This document shows positions 1-7,927 of a stretch of 64,000 nucleotides of DNA, piece by piece. A program made the position numbers and the translations under genes. Where the stretch lies: the NCBI RefSeq assembly GCF_000829035.1, contig NZ_AP012541.1, forward strand, positions 1,550,001 to 1,614,000. The letters run 5' to 3'. The number at the start of each line of letters is the position of its first letter. Position 1 is the first letter of the stretch. The notes under the pieces are model-generated. The model was not told the DNA's origin, searched no databases, and worked only from the letters and a program-made list of their open reading frames with translations. The DNA is from Lacticaseibacillus paracasei subsp. paracasei. GTDB taxonomy: Bacteria > Bacillota > Bacilli > Lactobacillales > Lactobacillaceae.

Positions 1-504
1 CAATGTTTCGTTGGCAATTCGTCGTTGCTTATCAGGCCGCAAATGTTGCAGCGTCCGCATATTGTGCAGCCGATCAGCCAGCTTCACCATAATGACCCGT
101 AGATCCTTGGCCATTGCCAGCAACATTTTTCGATGGTTTTCTGCCAGCTCATCTTTATGGGCAACATAGGTCACTTTGCTTAACTTGGTGACGCCATCCA
201 CAATGACGGCAACATCATGACCAAACACTTCTTCAATATCGCCCAAAGTAATATTGGTATCTTCGACGACATCATGCAAATAGCCAGATGCGACTGTTGC
301 TGGATCCATTTTTAATTCAGCGAGAATCCCTGCCACCTGAATGGGATGGATAATGTACGGCTCGCCAGATTTGCGAACCTGATCCTTATGAACATATGCG
401 GCAAACTTGTAGGCCTTTTCGACGAATGCCAAGTGTTCAGGGTTCATGTAAGCTTTACACAACTTCATGACATCCGGTTGGGTGAGTTCAACTTCTTCGG
501 CCAT
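1..504 (-). CDS. rel: RelA/SpoT-family (p)ppGpp synthetase/hydrolase, N-terminal part only
   Basis: Bifunctional stringent-response enzyme that makes and degrades (p)ppGpp. Only the first 168 codons are inside the window; the gene runs off the left edge. The visible part is the HD hydrolase domain: a His-x-x-Pro helix near residue 53, the HDVVED metal/catalytic motif at 77-82, and the VKLADRLHNMRTL helix near 140-152. The start ATG (504) follows AGGAGGGAATAG. It lies downstream of rsmE and a small membrane-protein gene on the same strand, the usual lactobacillus neighbourhood. The synthetase, TGS and ACT domains cannot be checked here. Confidence 0.95.
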   Translation of the reverse strand, partial: MAEEVELTQPDVMKLCKAYMNPEHLAFVEKAYKFAAYVHKDQVRKSGEPYIIHPIQVAGILAELKMDPATVASGYLHDVVEDTNITLGDIEEVFGHDVAVIVDGVTKLSKVTYVAHKDELAENHRKMLLAMAKDLRVIMVKLADRLHNMRTLQHLRPDKQRRIANETL

Positions 505-564
505 TCTATTCCCTCCTGAATTCCACGCCTTCACAGGCACGCGCACGCTGATATTATGAGAAGG

Positions 565-609
565 GCGATAAGCACCTGCCAAAAGAATCTTAGGCAACAC
601 GCTTATCGC
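565..609. repeat. Stem-loop between the small membrane gene and rel
   Basis: GCGATAAGC (565-573) pairs perfectly with GCTTATCGC (601-609), with an inner TGCC/GGCA pairing. It lies in the rel leader region. There is no U-run, so it is not a standard terminator. It could be leader structure or a decayed member of the intercistronic palindrome family described elsewhere. Confidence 0.5.
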
Positions 610-740
610 CGCTTCGCTACGCTTGCTGTTTCGCGTCAGTGCGCGCTTTTATCTCAACACACCGTTTTCAAAAAGCAGTGTGCGTGACGGTTCACTTTTC
701 TTAGATTACCCTTAAATTATAACGATTCTATGTAAAAATG

Positions 741-1064
741 CTAGTCCTTTGCCATTGCGAGCAGACTGAGCAAAATATAGACCGGCACAAAGAAATAGCC
801 ATACCATTGATAACGCAAAAAAACCATGGCGGCAAATAAAACTGGCAGAACGAATAACCACCACCAAGCCAAATGATGCCGATGAATCATCTTACCAATC
901 CACCAAGCACTGAACATATCGATGAGAATAAACAAAACACCGACACGAATCGCTGTGCTGATATGAAATAACGGAAATAGCCACGGTAAAATCAAGGTGA
1001 TCAGAATGCTCCAACTAATAACACTGTTGCGGGGCACTTTGACCCAATTGAGAATACGACTCAT
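741..1064 (-). CDS. Small integral membrane protein, unknown function
   Basis: 107 residues, with three to four hydrophobic segments (about 14-34, 36-53, 65-84 and 87-103) separated by short basic loops, including an IHRHHLAWWW stretch. I do not recognise a family with certainty. It starts 27 bp after rsmE and carries AAAGGAG upstream, though with a long spacer, so it is probably co-transcribed with prmA-rsmE. Its position between rsmE and rel says nothing firm about function. Confidence 0.7.
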   Translation of the reverse strand: MSRILNWVKVPRNSVISWSILITLILPWLFPLFHISTAIRVGVLFILIDMFSAWWIGKMIHRHHLAWWWLFVLPVLFAAMVFLRYQWYGYFFVPVYILLSLLAMAKD

Positions 1065-1090
1065 ATGAAAATGTTCTCCTTTAATGACAC

Positions 1091-1831
1091 TTATATAGAT
1101 GTTGCTTGTAATTCTGTTAAAACCGACACGGCACTAAGCAAGTAAAGCGGTGCAGTTTCTGCACGTAAAATGCGCGGCCCTAATCCTGCAGCAATAAACC
1201 CCTGCCCCGTTAAAACTGATAATTCTTCTGGTGCAAGGCCGCCTTCTGGACCAAAAACCACACACAACGAAGCAGGCCGAGGCGATAGCGCCGAGATTAA
1301 GGCACCATGCTCACCTTGTTTGGCACTTTCCTCATAAGCGACCAATTTCGCCTCGGCAGTCTGCCCTACCTGATTTAGCTTAGCATACATCGTCACATCT
1401 GGAACCTGGTTTCGATGACTTTGTTCGGCAGCATTTTTAGCAATTTCCTGTAAACGGGCGATTTTTTTAACAACCCGTTCCGCCGGCCACCGTGCCGTTC
1501 CCCACTGGGCATTGAAAAAACCGATTTTGTCGGCACCCAGCTCAGTAGCTTTTTGAACGATCCATTCTGATTTGTCCCCTTTGCTGACACCACAGACAAC
1601 TTCCACAGCCAGTGGCAGTTCAACTTTTTTAGTTATGTCTTCATCAATCGCGACCTGTAGCGGCGACGACTGCTGAATGATTGCCAAATATGCGTGGTGC
1701 ATGGGGTCAACGAGTTCGAACCGATCACCAATATCCTGACGCAGCACTTTGATCGCATGTTTGGCAATGGTCGCATCTAACTGAACAACGTCACCGGTTT
1801 TAAGTTTTTGATCGGTAAAATACCGCTGCAT
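1091..1831 (-). CDS. rsmE: 16S rRNA (uracil(1498)-N3)-methyltransferase
   Basis: Methylates U1498 of 16S rRNA using S-adenosylmethionine. 246 residues, full length for RsmE. The N-terminal PUA-like RNA-binding domain starts MQRYF. The C-terminal SPOUT fold carries the trefoil-knot signatures GPEGGLAPEEL (near 194) and LGPRILRAETAPLYLLS (near 217-233). The start ATG has TGAGGAGGACATCAG before it. It follows prmA after about 130 bp holding a decayed palindromic element, and the two ribosome/rRNA methylation genes are commonly adjacent in Firmicutes. Confidence 0.96.
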   Translation of the reverse strand: MQRYFTDQKLKTGDVVQLDATIAKHAIKVLRQDIGDRFELVDPMHHAYLAIIQQSSPLQVAIDEDITKKVELPLAVEVVCGVSKGDKSEWIVQKATELGADKIGFFNAQWGTARWPAERVVKKIARLQEIAKNAAEQSHRNQVPDVTMYAKLNQVGQTAEAKLVAYEESAKQGEHGALISALSPRPASLCVVFGPEGGLAPEELSVLTGQGFIAAGLGPRILRAETAPLYLLSAVSVLTELQATSI

Positions 1832-1849
1832 CTGATGTCCTCCTCATAA

Positions 1850-1960
1850 ACGAATCGCAAGCACTAGCGCAAAAAGCTGCACATTAGAACCTTGGTCAGA
1901 ATCGTCAAAGCACGGCCATTTCGGCTAAGAACGCTCATTGCTTTGATTGCTAACCGTGCC
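1850..1960 (-). repeat. R2 family palindromic element, decayed copy (prmA/rsmE gap)
   Basis: Read on the minus strand it keeps the GGTTCTAATGTGCAG arm also found at 57264-57359. It ends in TTCGTTTA directly in front of the rsmE GAGGAGG site. The outer arms are degraded. It fills nearly the whole gap between prmA and rsmE. Confidence 0.55.
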
Positions 1961-1963
1961 ACC

Positions 1964-2911
1964 TCACGCTGTTTCTTTAATCACTGCGTCTAATGCGACC
2001 CAACCACCGGCTTCGCGCCGCTGAGCAATTGAAAAGCCATTATCTTCTAAAGTCCGAATAATTAACGTCGCCTTGTTGGCAATAATGCCAGCAAGCAAGA
2101 AGTGCCCATGAGCTTTTAATCGTGGTCGCACTTGCGGAATCAGCGGCACCAGCACTTCGGCCAAAATGTTGGCAACAATCAAATCGGCTGACAAGGTAAT
2201 GCCCTTCAACAAGTCATTCGCGATGACAGTAATGTGGCTAACAGGATTTAGCTTGATATTAGCCTCAGCATTTCTAACGGCAATTTCGTCCACATCGGTC
2301 GCCAAAATGTCACCGACACCAAGCCGTTCAGCCGCAATCGCTAAAATACCTGAGCCAGTGCCGACATCAATCATGGTTTCACCACCGCGGATCACGGACT
2401 CCAATAACGAAAGCATCAGCTGGGTCGTCGGGTGTGTGCCGGTGCCAAAGGCCATACCGGGATCAAGTGTCAACTGCAATTCGCCTGCTTGTTGCGGCGT
2501 ATAATGCTCCCACTTGGGTACGATGGTCAAAAATCGCGAAACGCGTAAGGGATGGTAATACTGTTTCCAGACATTTGCCCAATCCGCCTGCCTGACATCT
2601 GCCAAGGTGACGGTTGCAGCACCAGGATCCAGGCCGAATTGAGCAAGCCCGCGGACCCGCGTTGCAATATGATCGCGTTGTTCAACAAGTGATGTTGCTG
2701 GATCAAAATACCCAATCACTTGTGCTCCGGAGGCCAAATGCGGCACCGTTTTCGGGTCAAACCAGGTACCGTGAGCATCCACGGTTTCTTTTTTGAAATC
2801 AGCGGCGTCTTTGATTTGAATCCCAACCGCCCCTGCCTCCATTAAAATATTGCTGACCGCCTCAATGGCTTCAGTGGTGGTTGTGACCGTTAACGCTGTC
2901 CAATCATTCAT
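1964..2911 (-). CDS. prmA: Ribosomal protein L11 methyltransferase
   Basis: Trimethylates ribosomal protein L11. 315 residues. An N-terminal ferredoxin-like L11-recognition domain precedes a Rossmann methyltransferase with the SAM-binding motif [17 protein letters not shown] near residue 180 and a VANILAEVL motif near 245. I place the start at ATG 2911, which follows TTTAAAGGAGGCAACC; an in-frame extension to 2944 has no ribosome binding site. It is probably first in a prmA-rsmE unit. Confidence 0.95.
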   Translation of the reverse strand: MNDWTALTVTTTTEAIEAVSNILMEAGAVGIQIKDAADFKKETVDAHGTWFDPKTVPHLASGAQVIGYFDPATSLVEQRDHIATRVRGLAQFGLDPGAATVTLADVRQADWANVWKQYYHPLRVSRFLTIVPKWEHYTPQQAGELQLTLDPGMAFGTGTHPTTQLMLSLLESVIRGGETMIDVGTGSGILAIAAERLGVGDILATDVDEIAVRNAEANIKLNPVSHITVIANDLLKGITLSADLIVANILAEVLVPLIPQVRPRLKAHGHFLLAGIIANKATLIIRTLEDNGFSIAQRREAGGWVALDAVIKETA

Positions 2912-3027
2912 GGTTGCCTCCTTTAAACGTGTTCTTTGATGCAAAAACTGCTACTGTCCAGATACCGGCTTGAAAAGTCAGCCGACCGGTCCTTGCAGCC
3001 AATATTCTTTCTTCTTTGGCAGGCTGA

Positions 3028-3522
3028 CTAGTACTTGGGATAGGGTAAAAAGACGCGGTTATCCTCCTCCGGCTGTTCCGCCAGAATCCGTTCAAATGCC
3101 GCATCGTCAAAATTCAAGACGAAAGTATCATCGTCAGACGTGCCGTCGACAAAATCCATGAGGTCACTTTCGCTATCGTCTAAAAAATCCTGCAGATAGA
3201 TAAACAAAGCATCCACTGTGGCTTTATCAATGCCCTTCTTACCATTAAACCCGAAAACAGCTAAATAATCATCTGCATAGTCTTCACCGTGCAGCCGGGT
3301 TTCATCATAAAATAAAATGGCATCTTGATATTCAACTGGCCCATTGTCAACGGTCTCACCAGATTGATCTTCAACCTCGATACCAGACTCGCTTTGTACT
3401 GTCATCGTGATTTCAAGTTCAATCACATGGGCATCTTTATCCCAGTTTAGACTTAAATCACCATCGAAATCCAGCGCATCCATTTTGTCACCAATTGCAT
3501 CTAACATATTGATTTGGCTCAT
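3028..3522 (-). CDS. DUF3013 family protein
   Basis: 164 residues, strongly acidic, rich in Asp/Glu blocks such as DDSESDLMDF and FVDGTSDDDTF. It resembles the DUF3013 family of lactobacilli and streptococci, whose function is unknown. Start ATG 3522 is chosen because GAGAGG lies about 9 nt upstream; an ATG at 3531 would touch that site directly. It is a soluble cytoplasmic protein with no signal peptide or membrane segment. It lies between the DNA glycosylase gene and prmA on the same strand. Confidence 0.85.
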   Translation of the reverse strand: MSQINMLDAIGDKMDALDFDGDLSLNWDKDAHVIELEITMTVQSESGIEVEDQSGETVDNGPVEYQDAILFYDETRLHGEDYADDYLAVFGFNGKKGIDKATVDALFIYLQDFLDDSESDLMDFVDGTSDDDTFVLNFDDAAFERILAEQPEEDNRVFLPYPKY

Positions 3523-3548
3523 GATTGCCATCCTCTCGTTTTTAAATC

Positions 3549-4133
3549 CTAATCTCGCCGAGCTGTGCCTGATACAAACGGATTCCCCTGAACGGAAAAA
3601 CGCAAAGGTGCGCTTGTCCAAGGTTCTTTGTTTGGAATGCCAATGCGCGGTCCTATCGTGATGTGACGCGGCTGAAATGTTGTCGCCGTCAGCTGCAAGC
3701 CGCCAGCGTTTAATCGACTGCCGTCAAGCGCACGGTCAATTGCCAATGCCTGACAAAGCTTGCCCGGGCCATTGGTCAACCCAACGCCTTCTTGGTGCCG
3801 ACGTTGCTGCATTTTCGCCATACCAGCTTGCGGCTCCAGTGCCCGAATCAAGATACACTCCGGCACCTCCGCAGTTCGCGTCACAATATTCAATAAGCAG
3901 TACTGGCGCATTTGATAAACATAAACGTTGCCCGCCGGTAAATACAGACTGTGATTACGCGGTGTTTTTCGACCGCCAAACGCATGCGCGGCTTTATCCT
4001 CTACACCTAAATACGCCTCAGTCTCAACAATCAAACCACTGCAGCCAGCCAGACTCAGTTGCATACCTAGCAATTGCTGCGCAGATTGAATTGTTGGCTG
4101 GGTTACTAACCATGGTATCATCATGCTTAACAT
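3549..4133 (-). CDS. mpg: DNA-3-methyladenine glycosylase (AAG/MPG type)
   Basis: Base-excision repair glycosylase that removes alkylated purines. 194 residues, usual length for the bacterial AAG family. The IVETEAYLGVEDKAAHAFGG block near 35-54 contains the catalytic Glu. NVYVYQMRQYCLLNIVT near 68-84 and GPGKLCQALAI near 122-132 are family motifs. The family more often has a YGMHxCLN stretch where this protein has QMRQYCLLN, a modest divergence. It ends 26 bp before the DUF3013 start, so the two may be co-transcribed. Confidence 0.93.
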   Translation of the reverse strand: MLSMMIPWLVTQPTIQSAQQLLGMQLSLAGCSGLIVETEAYLGVEDKAAHAFGGRKTPRNHSLYLPAGNVYVYQMRQYCLLNIVTRTAEVPECILIRALEPQAGMAKMQQRRHQEGVGLTNGPGKLCQALAIDRALDGSRLNAGGLQLTATTFQPRHITIGPRIGIPNKEPWTSAPLRFSVQGNPFVSGTARRD

Positions 4134-4173
4134 CTTAGCCTAGCTGCGCGCGAAATCAAAGAGGCAGCACAGC

Positions 4174-4202
4174 TTTGCCTAAAAATCTTTGCCGGGTATA
4201 AT
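4174..4202 (+). promoter_or_regulatory. Sigma-A-type promoter for the 82-residue gene
   Basis: -10 TATAAT at 4197-4202. A weak -35 TTTGCC/TTGCCT lies at 4174-4180 with 16-17 bp spacing. The gene start is 28 bp downstream of the -10. Confidence 0.6.
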
Positions 4203-4229
4203 GGTATCAAGTTAGAAAGGAAGCTGAAC

Positions 4230-4478
4230 ATGGCAGAAAACTTGGCATTGCGCGCATTAATCAGCCAACAGACAGATGCACTCGTCTCTGAACTCTATAC
4301 CGACGACAAGGTCAATGCACGACTGCAGACGTGGTTAGCAAAAGTACCTGATCCTGGTGTAGCCGATACCTACAGTTACCTACTGTCGGAATCTCGCGAT
4401 TTCTCTGAGGAACTTCTCTATCGCATTCTGACAAAGCTTGTCGAGGATGGTTCGCTCAAACTCAAGGAGCAAGCTTAG
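4230..4478 (+). CDS. Conserved-looking small hypothetical protein
   Basis: 82 residues, soluble, predicted mainly helical, without cysteines or membrane segments. The start ATG follows AGAAAGGAAG, a recognisable promoter lies upstream and a bidirectional terminator lies just downstream, so it is a well-formed single-gene unit. I do not recognise the family. It is one of the few plus-strand genes in this half of the window. Confidence 0.75.
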   Translation: MAENLALRALISQQTDALVSELYTDDKVNARLQTWLAKVPDPGVADTYSYLLSESRDFSEELLYRILTKLVEDGSLKLKEQA

Positions 4479-4486
4479 TAAAAAAT

Positions 4487-4535
4487 AAAAAGAACGAAGC
4501 AGTCAGCTCATAATGAGCCTGCTTCGTTCTTTTTT
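4487..4535. terminator. Bidirectional intrinsic terminator overlapping a coding end
   Basis: AAAAAGAACGAAGCAG (4487-4502) pairs with CTGCTTCGTTCTTTTTT (4519-4535). It serves the plus-strand 82-residue gene and the convergent minus-strand YxeA gene, whose last codons (NEAGSL plus stop) lie inside the right arm. Confidence 0.9.
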
Positions 4536-4933
4536 GCCAGTTCCCGTTTCTCAAGCTTAGAAAGCACTGAGGCAGGGATCGCATTTTTATTCACGACTTC
4601 TGGGCCTTTGATAACCCGTTTCTCGGAAACAGTTGCTTTCACATAAGAGCCAGGCTGTAGTTCAGTTGGATTTGCAGATTCGCCAGACTCATATCCAACT
4701 TCGCGTTTTTGACCATCCTTTGTCACCCAAGTGAACTCATAATCATAATAGTAATACTGTTTACCATTAACTTTATAAGGGGAGCCATCATTATTTTTGG
4801 ACGCATGCTTGGTTCCTTGTGTCACCTTTGCATAGGATTCAACGCCATTATAGGTGCTGTTCCAATACTGATAGCCGAAAAAGCCCAAGACAATGACGAC
4901 CAATAAGAACACAACGCCGAATGCTTTTTTCAT
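4508..4933 (-). CDS. YxeA family (DUF1093) small secreted or anchored protein
   Basis: 141 residues. The N-terminal hydrophobic segment (FGVVFLLVVIVLGFFGYQYW, about 5-24) looks like a signal anchor or uncleaved signal. It is followed by a domain with the KQYYYYDYEF and GSYVKATVSEKRV patterns typical of YxeA-like OB-fold proteins. Function is unknown in the family. Start ATG 4933 has GAAGGAG upstream; the in-frame extension to 4999 overlaps the promoter. The 3' end of the coding region forms one arm of its own terminator. Confidence 0.85.
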   Translation of the reverse strand: MKKAFGVVFLLVVIVLGFFGYQYWNSTYNGVESYAKVTQGTKHASKNNDGSPYKVNGKQYYYYDYEFTWVTKDGQKREVGYESGESANPTELQPGSYVKATVSEKRVIKGPEVVNKNAIPASVLSKLEKRELAKKNEAGSL

Positions 4934-4961
4934 ATTTGTTTCACTCCTTCTCGATAAAAAT

Positions 4962-4990
4962 AGTATGCCAAAATCGTGACCTAGATTCAA
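4962..4990 (-). promoter_or_regulatory. Promoter for the YxeA gene
   Basis: Minus strand: -35 TTGAAT (4990-4985), 17 bp spacer, extended -10 TGGCATACT ending at 4962. The start codon is 29 bp downstream. Confidence 0.65.
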
Positions 4991-4999
4991 CACTTTCAA

Positions 5000-5319
5000 C
5001 GGCTTTTACGGCTTTCTTAACGCGTGACAAAAGTGTAAGAAATGTAAGCTTGATGCGAGTTAAAGCCATTCTGCAATGCTAATGCTTTATCCATCAGCAT
5101 TGCATATCATGAGATTTTTAAAAACAAAAAGGAACTAACTGAATAATTAATTTTATTACTAATATTATTTAATGCGTATGTCACTGGTATGTAAGAAGAC
5201 AACTTATCCACGAGGGACATCGTTCACTTCTCTTATTGATACCTTGCGAAAATGTGATGGTTGCTTAAATACAATTTCTATATCATCTCATCGAATCCCT
5301 TGACGGCTTATTGACCAAA
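5000..5319. other. Gene-free AT-rich stretch
   Basis: No credible coding region. The one clear structure is a hairpin, TGCAATGCT (5072-5080) with AGCATTGCA (5096-5104), a 9-bp stem without a U-run. No repeat shared with the rest of the window was recognised. Confidence 0.5.
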
Positions 5320-5366
5320 AAAAGTGTTGGCAGTCTTTAACAAATCAAGGCTGAACCAACACTTTT
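5320..5366 (-). terminator. Intrinsic terminator of the 5396-5964 operon
   Basis: On the minus strand ACAAAAGTGTTGG pairs with CCAACACTTTTTTT. It lies 30 bp after the 60-codon gene. Confidence 0.85.
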
Positions 5367-5395
5367 GTAATAGGTATTACCACCCCAAACCAGAT

Positions 5396-5578
5396 TTAAT
5401 GTCGCTTAGGTCGCCGCGAATCATCTTTTCGCGGCTTGCGCTTCAGGCGGCTGAAAACTGACTGTACGGCCTTAAACCGTTGCGGATCACGGCGAGCATC
5501 CTGCACGAATTGACTAAAATCATGATCGCCGATGCCAATCTCAGGCGGTTCTTCTTTTTTATGCTTTAACCAGGCCAT
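5396..5578 (-). CDS. Small basic hypothetical protein
   Basis: 60 residues, very basic at the C-terminus (FSRLKRKPRKDDSRRPKRH), with an acidic patch near 8-20. No known domain. The ATG at 5578 overlaps the TGA of the upstream membrane-protein gene by one base (TGATG), and GGAGGTGTCG lies just upstream, which argues for translational coupling. A GTG one codon earlier is possible. The tail could bind nucleic acid or membrane phosphates, but that is inference only. Confidence 0.65.
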   Translation of the reverse strand: MAWLKHKKEEPPEIGIGDHDFSQFVQDARRDPQRFKAVQSVFSRLKRKPRKDDSRRPKRH

Positions 5579-5964
5579 CACGACACCTCCGAATTATTAT
5601 GGACACGACGAGATCGTTTGGCGCCTGACAAAATTAAGAACATGGCAACAGCCAAACCAATGACTGCAAAGACACTGTAGTTCGGAATCAGAATGAAGGC
5701 AATAAAGGCACACAAGCCTATCAGATTGCCTATTAAAAGCAGCCGTTGATTCTGACTCGCAAAATACGACAGCAAATGTAAGACGATCCCAGGCAACGTC
5801 AGCCACCACAAATGATTGGCCCACTGCATCAGTGTTGATCCAACACCCGTCAATGAGAAGCCGTTTGGCAATGTCGCCATGATGGCAGCAACTAGCATTA
5901 CCAAGGCAAAGGCACCATATAAGAGGTCATACAGTGCCGGTACTTTCTTAATGGAAATTTTCAA
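5578..5964 (-). CDS. Four-helix membrane protein, unknown function
   Basis: 128 residues with four hydrophobic segments (about 12-31, 49-68, 74-92 and 95-113) and a basic tail GAKRSRRVHNN. I do not recognise the family. It is coupled to the 60-residue basic protein downstream, and the pair ends at a strong terminator, so it is a self-contained two-gene unit. Confidence 0.7.
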   Translation of the reverse strand: MKISIKKVPALYDLLYGAFALVMLVAAIMATLPNGFSLTGVGSTLMQWANHLWWLTLPGIVLHLLSYFASQNQRLLLIGNLIGLCAFIAFILIPNYSVFAVIGLAVAMFLILSGAKRSRRVHNNSEVS

Positions 5965-6143
5965 GTGTCGACCTTCCCTTGTTTAGCGATAATCGTATTA
6001 TACAAGGTTAAACGTGGCAATGCACGGAAGATGAAAACGACTTAATTAAAATAATAGTGTTTCGGGAACGGTTGGCTATTAAAAATATCGCTTTAAGCGG
6101 GGGCTGAAATTTTTGTCCAAACACTTCAAATCCAGAAAAATAT

Positions 6144-6631
6144 TCACTTACTAATGGTTTTATAGAAATAAATGATGGTCATCCCGGGTTTTATGGCCGT
6201 TATCTTGGTGGTGTCCTGAACATAACCCATTTTTCTGTATAGATGAACCAACTTTTTCTCTTCAGCAATTGTATCCAGATGCCATGTCGTGATACTCGGA
6301 TAAAAGATTTCAATGTCACGTAGCATTTGCTGCGCGTAACCTCGACCCTGAAATTGCGGTAAAATTAACAAGGGAGATAAACGTGCGATCTGCCTATCCT
6401 GACTGACAATGATTCGAAGCATACCTACGCGAACATTTCCGTGGCTAAAAAAATATAAGTGATTGGTAGGACGAGACCACTTTTCTTCTAGGAAAACTAA
6501 TGATTCAAAAAAGGGTCAGTTTGGTCATCCTGGTACTTCAGAGAGATGGGTTTGAAAGAGGCCTGATACATCTGCCGAATAAGCGGTAAATCCGCTTGGG
6601 TGACGGTAGCAAAACTAAAGGATTCATTCAT
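6144..6631 (-). pseudogene. GNAT family N-acetyltransferase, broken by a -1 frameshift
   Basis: Reading begins at ATG 6631 after AGGGAGAG and gives MNESFSFATVTQADLPLIR, a GNAT-type N-terminus. It shifts frame in a run of six T at about 6512-6517 (minus strand) and hits TAG shortly after. One extra T restores a frame through VRVGMLRII, LPQFQGRGYAQQML (acetyl-CoA binding motif A) and LYRKMGYVQDT (motif B) to the stop at 6144, for about 162 residues. The C-terminal 92 codons are open from ATG 6422 but lack the N-terminal strands. Possibilities are a real pseudogene, phase variation at the T-run or a sequencing error. Confidence 0.8.
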
Positions 6632-6754
6632 AGCGATCTCTCCCTAATTGATAAAATCACCACGGCTTATTCATAGCTCACAGCTTAACTGGCAACTGAA
6701 CAACGATTAACCCTCTGATTCAACCGTAATTATCACACATTTTAAGACAATAGC

Positions 6755-6783
6755 TTCCCAAAGGTGGTCTGTTTTGTTATACT
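6755..6783 (+). promoter_or_regulatory. Promoter of tRNA-Ser
   Basis: -10 TATACT at 6778-6783 and -35-like TTCCCA at 6755-6760, 17 bp apart, ending 14 bp before the mature tRNA 5' end. Confidence 0.55.
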
Positions 6784-6797
6784 AGTTCTTGTGTTTT

Positions 6798-6885
6798 GGA
6801 GAGTTGGCAGAGTGGTAATGCAACGGACTCGAAATCCGTCGAACCGGCTAATACCGGCGCGCAGGTTCAAATCCTGTACTCTCCT
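6798..6885 (+). tRNA. tRNA-Ser (anticodon CGA)
   Basis: Acceptor stem GGAGAGT/ACTCTCC is perfect. A 3-bp D stem is followed by anticodon stem ACGGA/TCCGT with loop CTCGAAA giving anticodon CGA (codon UCG). A long class II variable arm is built on CCGG/CCGG, and the T arm is GCAGG-TTCAAAT-CCTGT. CCA is not encoded. The base after the acceptor stem (6885) is T, whereas bacterial serine tRNAs usually carry G at this discriminator position. A promoter and a terminator flank it, so it is a single-gene unit. Confidence 0.95.
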
Positions 6886-6897
6886 TATTATTTCGAT

Positions 6898-6952
6898 AAG
6901 AGCCGTCTGATATAACGCCAGTAAAAGGTGTGGTATCAGGCGGTTCTTTTTT
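6898..6952 (+). terminator. Terminator of tRNA-Ser
   Basis: AAGAGCCGTCTGATA pairs with TATCAGGCGGTTCTT and is followed by a T-run. Confidence 0.85.
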
Positions 6953-7927
6953 CTTCCCGAAAATACGTCTCTATTGCTCACCACCAAAGTGATGGTTATG
7001 CGACCATTTTCTTTGCACAGAATTTAATTCAAATCTAATCATCCAGCGGGCTATGCGAAGAAGCTATTTAAGTTCATTTAGAAAACATGTTGGCAGCATC
7101 ACTTAGGCAAGTATCAACGCTTGGCTTCTCTTTAATCGTCGTTTGCAGTTTGTTTTTATTTCCAGCAAAAGCAGTGATCAAATTATTTATATCTAATTGT
7201 TCTATTAAGAAGATACAGACATCTAATCTCCCACTCTTTATCGGATTGTCTTATTCTCAAGCTTCATATTTGCTCTCCTCTTGGTTAAAAAGGTGGAAAT
7301 TGATCATTTCGTCTGGGAAATAACTTGTTCAAAAATCGGTGGATTATATTCTTTGACCAAAATCTTCAACCCAAACACACGAACAAGTAATCGCCAAGCT
7401 AATGTCGGCGACAAACATTAAGAACATCAAACCGATCGCTAGAATTATCTGACCAATGTCTAACATAGAATTGAACAGATAACATCATGCAAAATTCAAA
7501 GGGAACACTAGCCAAACAAACTTGATGCACTAACCACGAACTGATACATTTTGCCTGCTCGTCTTCGCTATGCAACAAGTTGTTTGACGGCTTAACTAAC
7601 TAGTGTGAAAACCGGTGCCCGAAAAATGTAACTTTCTCCCCCGCTTCTACTGACTTTAGCTTCGGATGAACCCCCTATCGTCTTAAAAGGAATAATAACA
7701 AAGAATATCCGAACAGAAGAAGGTAAATTGGGAACTTAGGTTATTTTAAGCAGCAAGTCAAGTTATTTTGATGGCTACCCTTGCTTGCGTTAATTAAAGC
7801 GGCCAAGTATGCCATAGCAAACAAAATGTCTGCCACTATTTAGGTCAACAGGATGTTGAATTGTTGGCGTTTCACGGATAGCGTTCAGTAAATTTAAAAT
7901 TTCAACGGGATTTAAACACGGTATTTG
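6953..7927. other. About 1 kb AT-rich region without convincing genes
   Basis: Reading frames are short and without ribosome binding sites. The longest, plus-strand 7087-7323, has no Shine-Dalgarno and no recognisable protein character beyond AT-driven hydrophobicity. Two small minus-strand open stretches (7344-7466 and 7790-7927) have slightly protein-like composition and may be gene remnants. The region lies next to a tRNA gene and a frameshifted gene, as expected of a decaying accessory segment. I found no repeat of the tRNA 3' end that would mark an attachment site. Confidence 0.5.
7344..7466 (-). CDS. Possible 40-residue single-helix membrane peptide
   Basis: ATG 7466 opens a 40-codon frame with a strongly hydrophobic first half (IGQIILAIGLMFLMFVADI). 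There is no clear Shine-Dalgarno, and the surrounding 1 kb looks degraded. It may be a small membrane peptide, the remnant of a larger protein, or chance. Confidence 0.2.
   Translation of the reverse strand: MLDIGQIILAIGLMFLMFVADISLAITCSCVWVEDFGQRI

Noticed and set aside
2930..3020. Gap before prmA as another R2 copy
   Set aside because: It ends in ACGTTTAAAGGAGG like R2-abutted sites and has a CCGGCTTGAAAAGTCAGCCG-type dyad, but the R2 centre (TAAGTGGCC / AAGGACCTTA) is absent, so similarity is too weak to include.
6780..6990. 81-codon minus-strand frame over tRNA-Ser
   Set aside because: It is the complement of the tRNA gene and its terminator.
7087..7323. 78-codon hydrophobic plus-strand frame after tRNA-Ser
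   Set aside because: No Shine-Dalgarno or promoter, low-complexity AT-driven composition and no family resemblance. Treated as part of the degraded stretch.
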